Assembly: GCF_000425025.1 (NCBI RefSeq)
Contig: NZ_AUKZ01000003.1
Location: 62,001 to 126,000 of the forward strand
Source: Streptococcus castoreus DSM 17536
GTDB lineage: Bacteria > Bacillota > Bacilli > Lactobacillales > Streptococcaceae
DNA: 64,000 bases
Reading direction: 5' to 3'
The translations under genes were made by a program, and so were the position numbers. Of the stretch, positions 53,974 to 63,938 are shown in pieces. Below the pieces are notes generated by a model that was not told where the DNA came from, did no database searches, and worked only from the letters and a program-made list of their open reading frames with translations. Every line of letters starts with the position of its first letter. The stretch's first letter is position 1.

Positions 53974-54357
53974 GCCGTATTTTCTAAGAGCCGAGAGATT
54001 TCGTCCGATCTTGGCTCTTTTTCAATTTGTTAAAGCTGCCACAAAATAATTTCCTTCTTTTTTGGTGCTGCTTTGAAGTTACTTTTTTAATATTCTAAAA
54101 ACAACTGACAAGTTAATGTGACTTAAAATGCGTTTATAGGGGAACTTTGGTTGAGCGTCTAGCATTTCTGGTTTAAGTCTGCTTAGATATTTAAAAACAT
54201 GAGAACGGCTCTAACAAAGAGGGATGGGTGGACTTTTCATGCACTGGCTTTCTCTGTCATTACTCTAAAGTTATAGAAACTTAGGGTGGAGTGCTGAAGT
54301 GAGAATGATTTTCTGATATAATAAGACTATTACAAACAATAAGAAAAAGGAGTTCGT
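53974..54357. other. Intergenic stretch between dexB and rsgA
   Basis: A terminator lies at 53987-54021 (AGAGCC / GGCTCT stem). The rest is AT-rich without a visible gene. The rsgA promoter includes TGATATAAT-like sequence near 54314, and AAAAAGGAG precedes the TTG start. Confidence 0.45.
53987..54021 (+). terminator. Terminator of dexB
   Basis: Stem AGAGCC / GGCTCT around a 20-base loop, followed by TTTTTC. Confidence 0.7.
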
Positions 54358-55230
54358 TTGCAAGGTAAAATCATTAAATCTCTGGCTGGTTTTTATTATG
54401 TTGAGTCGGGGGGGCAAGTATATCAAACACGAGCACGTGGGAATTTTCGCAAAAGTGGTCAAACTCCTTATGTAGGGGATCTAGTGGACTTTTCCGCCGA
54501 GGATAATTCAGAAGGTTATATTTTAGCGATTCATGACCGTAAGAATAGCTTAGTGAGACCTCCAATTGTCAATATTGACCAAGCTGTAGTCATCATGTCT
54601 GCCAAAGAACCCGATTTTAATAGTAACCTTTTAGATCGTTTTCTTATTTTATTAGAGCATAAGACGATTCATCCGGTGGTCTATCTGTCAAAAATGGATT
54701 TATTGGACAGTGCTGATGAAATTGAGATGATTGCTCGTCATTATCGAGCCATTGGTTATGACTTTGTGACGAATTTGGATACGCTTTTACCTTTATTAGC
54801 TGAGAAAACGACGGTTTTTATGGGACAAACTGGAGTTGGCAAATCGACCCTATTGAACCGTATTGCTCCAGAATTGGCTCTTGAAACAGGTGGCATTTCA
54901 GATAGTCTGGGACGGGGGCGTCATACGACTAGAGCCGTTAGTTTTTATAATGTTCATGGTGGCAAAATTGCGGATACACCGGGCTTTTCATCATTGGATT
55001 ATGAGATTGATAATGTAGAAGATTTAAATGAGGCTTTTCCAGAACTGCGCCGTCTTAGTCATGCCTGTAAGTTCAGGTCTTGTACCCATACCCACGAACC
55101 CAAATGTGCGGTTAAGGCTGCACTTGATTCAGGAGATTTGTGGCGAGCACGTTACGATAATTACTTGCAATTTCTTAGTGAAATTGAAAACTGTCGCGAA
55201 ACATATAAAAAAGTCATCAAAAGAAAGTAG
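54358..55230 (+). CDS. rsgA: Small ribosomal subunit biogenesis GTPase RsgA
   Basis: A 290-residue circularly permuted GTPase. After the N-terminal OB domain come G4 (LSKMD), G1 ([10 protein letters not shown]), G3 (DTPGF) and the zinc-binding C-terminal domain (CKFRSC-H-HEPKC). It starts at a TTG with AAAAAGGAG at good spacing. It helps mature the 30S subunit. Followed by rpe after eight bases. Confidence 0.95.
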   Translation: MQGKIIKSLAGFYYVESGGQVYQTRARGNFRKSGQTPYVGDLVDFSAEDNSEGYILAIHDRKNSLVRPPIVNIDQAVVIMSAKEPDFNSNLLDRFLILLEHKTIHPVVYLSKMDLLDSADEIEMIARHYRAIGYDFVTNLDTLLPLLAEKTTVFMGQTGVGKSTLLNRIAPELALETGGISDSLGRGRHTTRAVSFYNVHGGKIADTPGFSSLDYEIDNVEDLNEAFPELRRLSHACKFRSCTHTHEPKCAVKAALDSGDLWRARYDNYLQFLSEIENCRETYKKVIKRK

Positions 55231-55238
55231 GTTTCACC

Positions 55239-55901
55239 ATGACAACTTTAAAAATTGCCCCGTCTATTCTAGCAGCAGATTATGCTAACTTTGCGTCTGA
55301 ATTAGCACGCATTGAAGAAACTGGTGCCAAATACGTTCATATTGATATTATGGATGGTCAATTTGTTCCCAACATTAGTTTTGGTGCAGATGTGGTGGCA
55401 AGCATGCGTAAACACAGCAAACTGGTTTTCGATTGTCATTTAATGGTGATCAATCCGGAACGCTATGTGGATGCTTTTGCTCAAGCTGGAGCGGATATTA
55501 TGACCATTCATACCGAAAGCACATTACATATTCATGGTGCTCTTCAAAAAATTAAAGCGGCGGGCATGAAAGCAGGTGTGGTTATTAATCCAGGAACTCC
55601 TGTTACTGTTCTTGAACCACTTCTTTCCTTGATTGACCAAGTTCTCATTATGACTGTTAATCCGGGATTTGGTGGGCAAGCCTTTATTCCAGAATGTTTG
55701 GAAAAAGTAGCTGCTGTTGCCAAAATGCGTGATGTTAAAGGTTTGTCTTTTGATATTGAGGTTGATGGTGGTGTGGATGACACGACCATTCGTGCATGCT
55801 ACCAAGCTGGAGCCAATGTCTTTGTTGCGGGATCATATCTCTTCAAAGCAAGTGACTTGGCTAACCAAGTCAAAAACCTAAGGACAGCACTGAATGCTTA
55901 G
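55239..55901 (+). CDS. rpe: Ribulose-phosphate 3-epimerase
   Basis: A 220-residue TIM-barrel epimerase. Metal and catalytic residues are in HIDIMDGQFVPN, DCHLMV, TVNPGFGGQ and EVDGGV. It interconverts ribulose 5-phosphate and xylulose 5-phosphate. It overlaps the thiamine pyrophosphokinase gene by eight bases. Confidence 0.97.
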   Translation: MTTLKIAPSILAADYANFASELARIEETGAKYVHIDIMDGQFVPNISFGADVVASMRKHSKLVFDCHLMVINPERYVDAFAQAGADIMTIHTESTLHIHGALQKIKAAGMKAGVVINPGTPVTVLEPLLSLIDQVLIMTVNPGFGGQAFIPECLEKVAAVAKMRDVKGLSFDIEVDGGVDDTTIRACYQAGANVFVAGSYLFKASDLANQVKNLRTALNA

Positions 55902-56526
55902 AGTCGCTCTTTTTGCCGGTGGAGATTTGACTTTTTTCACGCGTCATTTTGATTATTTTGTTGGCATTGATAGGGGGAGTTTGTTTTTATTAGAAAATGG
56001 GTTACCTTTGACGATGGCTGTGGGTGATTTTGATTCAGTCTCTAAAGAAGCATTTACGATGATAAAAGAAAAAGCGGAGCATCTTGTCATTGCTAAACAA
56101 GAAAAAAATGACACTGATACCGAATTAGCCCTCAAAGAGGTATTTGCCCGTTTTCCTGATGCGCAAGTGACTATTTTTGGAGCTTTTGGTGGGCGATTAG
56201 ATCATTTGTTATCCAATCTATTTGTCCCTAGCGATCCTGCCTTAGCTCCCCATATGACTCAAATTGAGTTACGTGATGAACAAAATGTTGTTACTTTTTG
56301 CCCAGCAGGCAAGCACCTTGTTAGGCAGGAAAATGGGATGACCTACATCGCTTTTATGACAGATGGAGAGGCTGATTTGGAAATCGTTGGTGCTAAATTT
56401 GCGTTAACCCCGGCTAATTTTTTCAAGAAAAAAATCTATGCTAGTAATGCCTTTATAGGCACTCCCATCGAGGTGACCGTACCGAGTGGCTATCTAATAA
56501 TTCTTCAAAGCAAAGATCGGAGTTAA
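55894..56526 (+). CDS. thiN: Thiamine pyrophosphokinase
   Basis: A 210-residue thiamine pyrophosphokinase. Conserved stretches are GGDLTF, GIDRGSLFLLENGL, VGDFDSV and the ATP-binding GAFGGRLDHLLSNL. It converts thiamine to thiamine diphosphate. The start overlaps the rpe stop, and rmuC follows after five bases, so rsgA-rpe-thiN-rmuC-yhaM forms one operon. Confidence 0.93.
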   Translation: MLRVALFAGGDLTFFTRHFDYFVGIDRGSLFLLENGLPLTMAVGDFDSVSKEAFTMIKEKAEHLVIAKQEKNDTDTELALKEVFARFPDAQVTIFGAFGGRLDHLLSNLFVPSDPALAPHMTQIELRDEQNVVTFCPAGKHLVRQENGMTYIAFMTDGEADLEIVGAKFALTPANFFKKKIYASNAFIGTPIEVTVPSGYLIILQSKDRS

Positions 56527-56531
56527 TTAAT

Positions 56532-57803
56532 ATGGAATTTATTTTGTTATTGCTACTACTGGCTCTTTTAGGCTTAGTTGCTTTTGTATTTTTTAAAATC
56601 AATAGCCTACAAGATCAGGTTGTTAAAACCTTAGACAGCACTGCGGATAATTTATCAGATCAGGTGACCTATCAGCTAGATACGGCGAATAAACAGCAGA
56701 TTTTGGAAATCACACGCTTGATGAATCGTCAACAAACCGATTTTTATCAGCAGTTAACCGATATTCGTGACGTCTTGCACCAAAGCTTATCAGAAAATAG
56801 AGATCGTTCCGACCAGCGCTTAGAAGTGATGAACCAAAGTCTGAGTCAATCCCTTAAAGCCATGCAGGAGTCGAATGAAAAACGGTTAGAAGAAATGCGT
56901 CACACTGTTGAAGAAAAATTAGAAGAAACCCTAAAAAATCGTTTACACGCTTCTTTTGAGACGGTTTCTAAGCAGCTAGAGAGCGTTAACCAAGGTTTGG
57001 GTGAAATGAGAACTGTCGCACAAGATGTGGGTACCTTAAATAAGGTTTTATCGAATACAAAAACGAGAGGCATCCTAGGTGAACTCCAACTGGGTCAAAT
57101 AATCGAAGACATTATGACGACTAATCAGTACGAAAGGGAGTTTGTAACGGTTACAGGATCGACGGAGCGAGTTGAATACGCCATCAAATTACCAGGAAAT
57201 GGTCAAGGAGATTATATTTATTTGCCTATTGATTCAAAATTTCCTTTGGAAGATTATTACCGATTGGAAGATGCCTATGAGGTCGGTGACAAATCGGCTA
57301 TTGAAGCCAGCCGAAAAGCACTTTTAGCGGCTATTAAACGTTTTGCCAAAGACATCCATAAAAAATACCTCAATCCGCCGGAAACAACTAATTTTGGAAT
57401 TATGTTTTTGCCGACTGAGGGACTTTACTCAGAGGTAGTTAGAAATGCTGCTTTCTTTGATAGCCTTCGTCGGGAGGAAGCGATTGTTGTTGCAGGTCCT
57501 TCGACCTTATCAGCTTTGCTTAATTCCTTATCTGTCGGTTTTAAGACACTTAATATTCAAAAAAATGCTGATGATATTAGTAAGATTTTAGGCAATGTCA
57601 AATTGGAATTTGAAAAATTTGGTGGGCTGCTTGTTAAGGCGCAAAAGCAAATCCATACCGCTAATAACACCTTAGATCAGTTGATGTCAACGCGAACAAA
57701 TGCCATTATGCGTGCCTTGACTACGGTTGAAACCTATCAAGACCAGTCGACAGCATCTTTGCTAAATATGCCGTTGCTAGAAGAGGAAGAAAATGAAAAT
57801 TAA
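56532..57803 (+). CDS. rmuC: DNA recombination protein RmuC
   Basis: A 423-residue protein with an N-terminal TM (~1-20), a long coiled coil (~25-165) and the RmuC nuclease-like domain (~180-370: NTKTRGILGELQLGQII, IDSKFPLEDY, MFLPTEGLYSE). It limits recombination between short inverted repeats in E. coli. Its end overlaps yhaM by 11 bases. Confidence 0.93.
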   Translation: MEFILLLLLLALLGLVAFVFFKINSLQDQVVKTLDSTADNLSDQVTYQLDTANKQQILEITRLMNRQQTDFYQQLTDIRDVLHQSLSENRDRSDQRLEVMNQSLSQSLKAMQESNEKRLEEMRHTVEEKLEETLKNRLHASFETVSKQLESVNQGLGEMRTVAQDVGTLNKVLSNTKTRGILGELQLGQIIEDIMTTNQYEREFVTVTGSTERVEYAIKLPGNGQGDYIYLPIDSKFPLEDYYRLEDAYEVGDKSAIEASRKALLAAIKRFAKDIHKKYLNPPETTNFGIMFLPTEGLYSEVVRNAAFFDSLRREEAIVVAGPSTLSALLNSLSVGFKTLNIQKNADDISKILGNVKLEFEKFGGLLVKAQKQIHTANNTLDQLMSTRTNAIMRALTTVETYQDQSTASLLNMPLLEEEENEN

Positions 57804-58731
57804 CCAAATGAAAAAAGACCAGCTTTTTGAAGGTTTTTATCTTATTAAGTCGGCAGAAGTTCGTAAAACAAGAGCAGGAAAGGACTTTATCAGCTTTACC
57901 TTTCAAGATGATACCGGTGAAATTTCAGGAAACCTCTGGGATGCTCAACCTTATAATGTTGAAGAATTCGTTGCCGGTAAGGTCATCTTCATGAAAGGTC
58001 GTCGTGAAGTTTACAATGGCACCCCTCAAGTCAACCAAATTACCTTGAGAAATGTCAGAGTAGGTGAACCTAGCGATCCTAAAGATTTTAAAGAAAAATC
58101 ACCTGTTAGCATTACGGAAGTGCATGATTATCTAGATCAAATGCTCTTTAAAATTGAAAATGCCACTTGGCAAAGAATTGTACGAGCACTTTATCGCAAG
58201 TACGACAAAGAATTTTACACTTACCCAGCGGCAAAAACCAACCATCATGCTTTTGAGTCCGGTCTGGCTTATCACACCGCAACAATGGTAAGGTTGGCAG
58301 ACAGTATCGGTGATATCTATCCTGAATTAAACAAAAGTTTGCTTTTTGCAGGAATCATGTTGCATGACCTTGCCAAAGTGTTGGAATTAACAGGGCCAGA
58401 CAATACAGAGTACACCGTCCGTGGAAATCTGATTGGTCATATCGCCCTGATCAATGAGGAAATCACTAAGGTTATTACAGAACTTAATATTGATGACAAC
58501 AAAGAAGAAGTGGTTGTGTTACGCCATGTGATTTTAAGTCATCATGGACAATTGGAATATGGCAGCCCGGTGCGCCCTCGTATTATGGAAGCGGAAATGA
58601 TTCACATGATTGATAATATTGATGCCAATATGATGATGATGGCAACTGCACTCAATCGAGTTGGTGAAGGTGAGATGACCAACCGTATCTTTGCGATGGA
58701 TAATCGTTCTTTCTATAAACCAAGGTATTAA
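57793..58731 (+). CDS. yhaM: 3'-5' exoribonuclease YhaM
   Basis: A 312-residue protein with an N-terminal OB domain (~15-90) and an HD domain (~150-290: LAYHTATM, MLHDLAKVLELTG, ILSHHG). It is the YhaM exonuclease, a processive RNA trimming enzyme studied in S. pyogenes. Last gene of the rsgA operon. Confidence 0.94.
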   Translation: MKINQMKKDQLFEGFYLIKSAEVRKTRAGKDFISFTFQDDTGEISGNLWDAQPYNVEEFVAGKVIFMKGRREVYNGTPQVNQITLRNVRVGEPSDPKDFKEKSPVSITEVHDYLDQMLFKIENATWQRIVRALYRKYDKEFYTYPAAKTNHHAFESGLAYHTATMVRLADSIGDIYPELNKSLLFAGIMLHDLAKVLELTGPDNTEYTVRGNLIGHIALINEEITKVITELNIDDNKEEVVVLRHVILSHHGQLEYGSPVRPRIMEAEMIHMIDNIDANMMMMATALNRVGEGEMTNRIFAMDNRSFYKPRY

Positions 58732-58842
58732 TAACAGGCTTAGTGATCATCTTGAAGAAAAACGAGCATTTCTTTTGTGGAATGTTCGTTTTTTGCGAGC
58801 TTTGTGGTATAATATTGAAAAGTACACAAAAATGGGGAAAAT

Positions 58843-59664
58843 ATGAAATTAAGACGAAGTGAGCGTATGGTTGTTATTTCAAATTATTTAATCAACAATC
58901 CATACAAATTAACAAGTTTGAATACTTTTGCAACAAAATATGAGGCCGCAAAATCATCTATCTCAGAGGATATTGCTATTATAAAAAAAGCTTTTGAAGA
59001 AGCAAATATTGGGGAGATTGACACGCTAACAGGAGCTAGCGGTGGAGTGATTTTTACACCAAGTATTTCAGAAACAGAAGCACGTGCCATTGTTGAGGAA
59101 TTGTGTCAACGTTTGTCAGAAAACAGTCGTATTCTGCCTGGGGGGTATATTTACCTTTCAGACCTGTTGAGCACACCAAAAATTTTACAAAATATTGGTC
59201 GTATTATTGCGAATGCCTTTAAAGGGCAACAAATTGATGCTGTAATGACAGTTGCTACAAAGGGGGTTCCTTTGGCGAATGCAGTCGCTAATATTTTGAA
59301 TGTTCCTTTTGTCATTGTGCGACGTGATTTGAAAATCACAGAAGGCTCAACTGTTTCCGTCAATTACGCCAGCGCCTCGAGTGATCGTATTGAAAAGATG
59401 TTCTTGTCGAAACGAAGTTTAAAACCAAACAGCCGTGTCTTAATTGTTGACGACTTTTTAAAAGGCGGGGGAACCATTACAGGGATGATCAGCCTTTTGT
59501 CAGAATTTGATAGCACGCTAGTTGGTGTGGCTGTTTTTGCAGAAAATGCCCAGTCAGAACGTGAACAAATGACTTTTAAATCCTTGTTAAAAGTATCAGA
59601 GATTGATGTCAAAAATAATAATGTTGTTGTGGAAGTCGGAAATATTTTCGATGACTGTGAATAA
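58843..59664 (+). CDS. purR: Purine operon regulator PurR (Gram-positive type)
   Basis: A 273-residue protein with an N-terminal winged helix (~1-72) and a PRTase-like effector domain. The PRPP loop reads VLIVDDFLKGGGT. It controls purine genes according to PRPP in streptococci. It is followed after 18 bases by the CAP surface protein gene, so the two may share a transcript. Confidence 0.95.
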   Translation: MKLRRSERMVVISNYLINNPYKLTSLNTFATKYEAAKSSISEDIAIIKKAFEEANIGEIDTLTGASGGVIFTPSISETEARAIVEELCQRLSENSRILPGGYIYLSDLLSTPKILQNIGRIIANAFKGQQIDAVMTVATKGVPLANAVANILNVPFVIVRRDLKITEGSTVSVNYASASSDRIEKMFLSKRSLKPNSRVLIVDDFLKGGGTITGMISLLSEFDSTLVGVAVFAENAQSEREQMTFKSLLKVSEIDVKNNNVVVEVGNIFDDCE

Positions 59665-59682
59665 GCGAGAAAAGGAGTGAAA

Positions 59683-62196
59683 ATGGAATTAGACCAATCA
59701 AAACCAAATCAGGTTAAGCAAAAGATTGCCTTAACCTCAACAATTGCTCTATTGAGTGCGAGTGTTGGAGTATCACATCACGTAAAAGCAGATGATTTAA
59801 AATCATCAGATGAAACCAAGGCAAGTAACACAAACGAAGATGGTTTGGTACGACCAAAAACTTTTGAGGAGGCTATGGCAACGGTTAAAACGGTTGAAGC
59901 AAGTCTCAATCAACAAAGACAAGCTTTGTCAGAAACAGAAGCTAGCCTCTCAGAAACAGAAGCAGAAGTTACCCAATTAGAAGCAACCAAGACAGACCAA
60001 GAAGCGGAACTTGTTTCTGCAAAAACAGTTTATGAGGAAGCGACAACGATTAGCAAAGAAGCGCTTGCTGCCCAAGTAAAAGAACATCAAGCACAGTTGC
60101 TAACGACAGAAAAGGACCTTGTTGAAGCAGAGACAGACAGTCAAACAAAGTCAGCAGAGCTTGCCAAACAAGAGCAAGTGATTACAACAGAAAGTGACCA
60201 AGCTAAAACCCTAGCACAACAAGTGGCTGCTGCTGAACAAAATGTGTCTCAATTAAATGACATGATCACTAAGCCTAAAGCAATTTCTGAAGAAGCACAG
60301 GCAGCAAAAGACAGTACCAAGCTTGTGGCAGATCAGTTACAACAAGCTAAGGCGGATTTGGAAAGTCAAAAAGAAACGGTTAAAGCCCAACTGACACAAG
60401 ATTTAGCCGCAAATAAAGCAGCTCTAGCCGACAAAGAAGCAGAATTAAAACGGCTAGAAATGGCTACTCCTACGGGACAAAGCAGTATTGTCGGAAACAA
60501 TACCATGCGTTTGCCGGATCAATATCCATTTGAAGAAATCAAAAAGTTAGCAGCAAGTGGCTATATTGGTACGGCTAGCTATAATAAATATTATAGCGAG
60601 CATGCCCAAGAGATTATTTCTAAAGCAACACCAGGTGATCAACTCAATCAATATATTGATATTCCATCGGATCTGACACGTGTTGTAGATCCGGATAATC
60701 TGACGCCAGAAGTCCAAAATGAACTCGCTCAGTTTGCTGCACAAATGCTAAACGCTGTTCGGCAACAACTTGGTCTACCTCCGGTGGTTGTCACAGCGGG
60801 CTCGCAAGAGTTTGCCCGTTTGTTAAGTAAAAGTTATAAACAAACACATGGCAATGTGAGACCGTCATTTGTTTATGGTCAACCAGGAGTTTCTGGTCAC
60901 TATGGTGTCGGTCCTCATGACAAAACGATTATTGAAGCTTCTGCGGAATCGGTAGGACTTCGTAAAAATGATGACAACATGTATGAGAATCTTGGTGCTT
61001 TCAATGATGTTCGTACGGTTAATGGGATTAAACGTGGCATCTATGACTGTATTAAGTACATGCTATTTAATGATCATTTGCATGGGAATACCTATGGGCA
61101 TGCGGTTAACTTCTTGAGAGTAGATAAAAACAACCCAAGTGCTCCAGTTTATCTTGGTTTTTCAACAAGTGGTGTGCAATCATTGACGGAACATTTTGTT
61201 ATTTTCCCAGAGTCAAATATTGTTAATCACAGTCGCTTTGATAAGACTCAACTGACTGCATCGGGCAACACACAAGATTATTCGACAAGAACAGCAGCCT
61301 TATCAGCCAATATTGCGACAATTAAAGAGAAAATAGCTTCACTTGAAAGTCGTTTGACAGCTATTGATGCCGAAGCAGAAGTGGTGGCAGCACAAACGAG
61401 AGTGAAACAATTGCAGGAAAAATTAGAGATCGCTGCTAATCACTCAGAAAAATTGAATCGCCAGGTCGAACAGTTGAGCAACACTAAGGGTGCTTTAAGA
61501 TCACAGCTGATGTCTGCAAAGAGTGAACAGGCTAAGTTACAGACGGAGTTAGACCAAGTTTTAGCGAAATTAGCTTCATCAAAAGTAACACTTCATCAAA
61601 TGAAAGCTGCAACTGATCAAGCTAATGCCAAGGTAGCAAATTTGCTTGCAAAGAAAGCAGAATTAGAGAAACTGATTGATTTTAAGACAAATCCAAACCG
61701 TATTCAATTGGCACGTGAGCGAGTTGAACATGCCGAAAAAGATTTAGCCGGAACAAAGGCAAAATTAGTCACTGCTCAAGAGACTCTAGAAGGGTTGCGA
61801 AGTAAGAAAACAAGTCTTGCCACTGCCATCACAACAGCGGAGCATCAGTTAAGTTTGCTAAAAACATTGGCTAAGGAAAAAGAGAGACGTCATCCAGAAG
61901 TGGCAATTGTTAAAGAAACGAGTCGTTCTTTGGGCGGAGTTACAGAACAAGCCATTGACAATCCAACTCTTGTAAGACAAGATTCTAAATTAATTGCTTC
62001 AAATGCTATTGTTTCTAAAGTCGCTTCAGCGGTTAAGGAAAGTGCGAACAAAAAATCTTATGGCAAGACTTCTGTAAGTAACAGAACCTCTAAAGTTGAT
62101 GAGAGTACGCAACTTGCCCTCAAGGCAGGGATTGTCATGTTAGCTGCGGTTGGTTTAGCTGGTGTTAAATTTCGTAAAAAATCAAGTGGCGAGTAA
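59683..62196 (+). CDS. SEC10/PgrA-like surface protein with CAP domain
   Basis: An 837-residue surface protein: signal peptide (~1-36), coiled coil (~60-270), CAP/SCP domain (~345-510: MLNAVRQQLGLPPVVVTAG, GHYGVGPHD, YENLGAF, HGNTYGHAVNFLR), a second coiled coil (~540-740) and a C-terminal TM with RKKSSGE tail. I see no LPXTG ahead of the TM. The ATG at 59683 has AAAGGAG at proper spacing; a GTG at 59677 is too close. It corresponds by position (before rpsL) to S. pyogenes Spy0269, the 'surface exclusion protein'. Function in adhesion or wall biology is unproved. Confidence 0.88.
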   Translation: MELDQSKPNQVKQKIALTSTIALLSASVGVSHHVKADDLKSSDETKASNTNEDGLVRPKTFEEAMATVKTVEASLNQQRQALSETEASLSETEAEVTQLEATKTDQEAELVSAKTVYEEATTISKEALAAQVKEHQAQLLTTEKDLVEAETDSQTKSAELAKQEQVITTESDQAKTLAQQVAAAEQNVSQLNDMITKPKAISEEAQAAKDSTKLVADQLQQAKADLESQKETVKAQLTQDLAANKAALADKEAELKRLEMATPTGQSSIVGNNTMRLPDQYPFEEIKKLAASGYIGTASYNKYYSEHAQEIISKATPGDQLNQYIDIPSDLTRVVDPDNLTPEVQNELAQFAAQMLNAVRQQLGLPPVVVTAGSQEFARLLSKSYKQTHGNVRPSFVYGQPGVSGHYGVGPHDKTIIEASAESVGLRKNDDNMYENLGAFNDVRTVNGIKRGIYDCIKYMLFNDHLHGNTYGHAVNFLRVDKNNPSAPVYLGFSTSGVQSLTEHFVIFPESNIVNHSRFDKTQLTASGNTQDYSTRTAALSANIATIKEKIASLESRLTAIDAEAEVVAAQTRVKQLQEKLEIAANHSEKLNRQVEQLSNTKGALRSQLMSAKSEQAKLQTELDQVLAKLASSKVTLHQMKAATDQANAKVANLLAKKAELEKLIDFKTNPNRIQLARERVEHAEKDLAGTKAKLVTAQETLEGLRSKKTSLATAITTAEHQLSLLKTLAKEKERRHPEVAIVKETSRSLGGVTEQAIDNPTLVRQDSKLIASNAIVSKVASAVKESANKKSYGKTSVSNRTSKVDESTQLALKAGIVMLAAVGLAGVKFRKKSSGE

Positions 62197-62307
62197 AAAG
62201 CTTTGCCAAACAGATATGAGGCAAAAAAGCTGCCCGTAAAATCATAAAACATTATGAAATTAGCGATAGAATGTTCTGATTCTAATGCATAAAACAAGAA
62301 ATTTTAT

Positions 62308-62336
62308 TTGACAAAAGTACCGTTGTATGTTATCAT
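62308..62336 (+). promoter_or_regulatory. Strong promoter of the rpsL operon
   Basis: TTGACA (62308-62313) and TATCAT (62331-62336) with a 17-base spacer and an extended TGT before the -10. An inverted repeat overlaps the spacer (see the repeat at 62313). Confidence 0.8.
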
Positions 62337-62352
62337 GTTAGACGGTACTTTT
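62313..62352. repeat. 11-bp inverted repeat straddling the rpsL promoter
   Basis: AAAAGTACCGT (62313-62323) and ACGGTACTTTT (62342-62352) pair perfectly, with the -10 box in the 18-base loop, and a T-rich run follows. It may act as terminator of the upstream gene, or as an operator. Confidence 0.75.
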
Positions 62353-62473
62353 TACTTTTGGTCTCTCAAAAGTGTACAGAGACGTGCTGACAATTGTTGC
62401 AAAAAGTGCACCGGATATGGGCTGTCACCAAGTGCTATATCAACCAAAAATAAAAAAACACAGGAGAATGTAG

Positions 62474-62887
62474 ATGCCTACAATTAACCAGTTGGTACGT
62501 AAACCACGTAAATCTAAAATTGAAAAATCAGATTCACCAGCTTTGAACATTGGTTATAACAGTCATAAAAAAGTTCAAACTAAGCTGGCTGCGCCACAAA
62601 AACGTGGAGTTGCCACTCGTGTTGGAACAATGACCCCTAAAAAACCCAACTCAGCCCTTCGTAAATTCGCTCGTGTACGTTTGAGCAACCTTATTGAAGT
62701 AACTGCCTATATCCCAGGTATCGGTCATAACTTACAAGAACACAGTGTTGTTCTTATTCGTGGTGGGCGTGTAAAAGACCTTCCAGGGGTACGTTACCAT
62801 ATTGTTCGTGGTGCACTTGATACTGCAGGTGTTGCTGACCGTAAGCAAGGCCGTTCTAAATACGGTGCGAAACGTCCAAAAGGATAA
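62474..62887 (+). CDS. rpsL: 30S ribosomal protein S12
   Basis: A 137-residue S12, complete. The [13 protein letters not shown] loop (lysines 56-57) and [11 protein letters not shown] region carry the residues where streptomycin resistance changes occur; both have the wild-type lysine here. CACAGGAG precedes the ATG. First gene of the str operon, with rpsG 20 bases later. Confidence 0.98.
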   Translation: MPTINQLVRKPRKSKIEKSDSPALNIGYNSHKKVQTKLAAPQKRGVATRVGTMTPKKPNSALRKFARVRLSNLIEVTAYIPGIGHNLQEHSVVLIRGGRVKDLPGVRYHIVRGALDTAGVADRKQGRSKYGAKRPKG

Positions 62888-62907
62888 TAGAAGGGGGATA
62901 AGAAACA

Positions 62908-63378
62908 ATGAGTCGTAAAAATCAAGCGCCTAAGCGCGAAGTATTACCAGATCCATTATATAACTCAAAAATCGTAACGCGTCTTATCAACCGTGTTATG
63001 CTTGATGGTAAACGTGGTACAGCTGCAACTATCGTTTACGATGCTTTCAACGCTATCAAAGAAGCAACAGGAACTGATGCTCTTGAAGTATTTGAAACAG
63101 CAATGGAAAACATCATGCCTGTACTTGAAGTACGTGCCCGCCGTGTTGGTGGTTCTAACTACCAAGTTCCAGTTGAAGTTCGTCCAGAACGTCGTACAAC
63201 ACTTGGACTTCGCTGGTTGGTAAATGCATCACGTGCCCGTGGTGAACACACTATGAAAGATCGTCTTGCAAAAGAAATCATGGATGCTGCAAATAACACA
63301 GGTGCATCAGTTAAAAAACGTGAAGACACTCATAAAATGGCTGAAGCAAACCGTGCCTTTGCACACTTCCGTTGGTAA
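62908..63378 (+). CDS. rpsG: 30S ribosomal protein S7
   Basis: A 156-residue S7 of normal length. The conserved segments [31 protein letters not shown] and [15 protein letters not shown] are intact. It binds the 3' major domain of 16S rRNA and starts 30S head assembly. Followed by a 560-base spacer before fusA. Confidence 0.98.
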   Translation: MSRKNQAPKREVLPDPLYNSKIVTRLINRVMLDGKRGTAATIVYDAFNAIKEATGTDALEVFETAMENIMPVLEVRARRVGGSNYQVPVEVRPERRTTLGLRWLVNASRARGEHTMKDRLAKEIMDAANNTGASVKKREDTHKMAEANRAFAHFRW

Positions 63379-63866
63379 GATAGGATGTTTTAGCGGTAAG
63401 CAAATGCTAGTTAAAATAGGGAAGTTGACGAAGAAACGTCAGTTTCTAGGAGATCATCTTTTTGGTAGATATTTGTAGCTAAAACGCAATTAGGGACAAG
63501 ATACGAAGGCATATAGAACGCAAAGTGAAAATAGGAAACTTGGAGGAGATTTCTATCTCTAGGAAAGTTTATCTTTTTCGCACAGCGTTTAGCCTGAGGT
63601 CATTTAACAGGATACAGAACTCGCCAAGACATCCGTATGAAAATAGGGAATCACGATCGGATGTAAAGGCATCCAATGGGGTTTGTCCTTTTCACTAGGA
63701 TTTTAGGGGGAGTTCAATGGTCCAAGCGTTTAACCGGAGTTCAGTTACTAAGGTACTAAAACAGCTAAACTTTGAATAATTCCGGATTTTAAATGAGACG
63801 TTTCGTCTATTTTCAGCTTAACCTTGGTCCATGGTCTTAGATGCCAGAAAATAACTAGCAAAACGG

Positions 63867-63893
63867 GTAGGTCCTGCCTATCCGTTTTTTATA
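63867..63893 (+). terminator. Terminator upstream of fusA
   Basis: Stem ACGGGTAGG / CCTATCCGT (one G-U) closing a short loop, followed by TTTTTT. Confidence 0.75.
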
Positions 63894-63901
63894 AATAATG
63901 C

Positions 63902-63907
63902 TATAAT
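63902..63907 (+). promoter_or_regulatory. Extended -10 of fusA
   Basis: TATAAT preceded by TGC lies about 30 bases ahead of the fusA ATG. No good -35 is seen. Confidence 0.6.
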
Positions 63908-63938
63908 TAAAAAGTAAACTAAAAAATAGGAGAAACAC

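Larger units (their letters stand above)
63379..63938 (+). other. Long rpsG-fusA spacer with repeated structured modules
   Basis: About 560 bases without a credible gene. Three modules start at the motif AAAATAGG-AA (63413, 63528, 63640), 115 and 112 bases apart. Each contains a hairpin or paired segment and a later TC(T/C)TTTT tract at a near-constant offset. A terminator (63867-63893, stem ACGGGTAGG / CCTATCCGT) and an extended -10 (TGCTATAAT, 63899-63907) close the region, so fusA has its own promoter. Confidence 0.6.
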
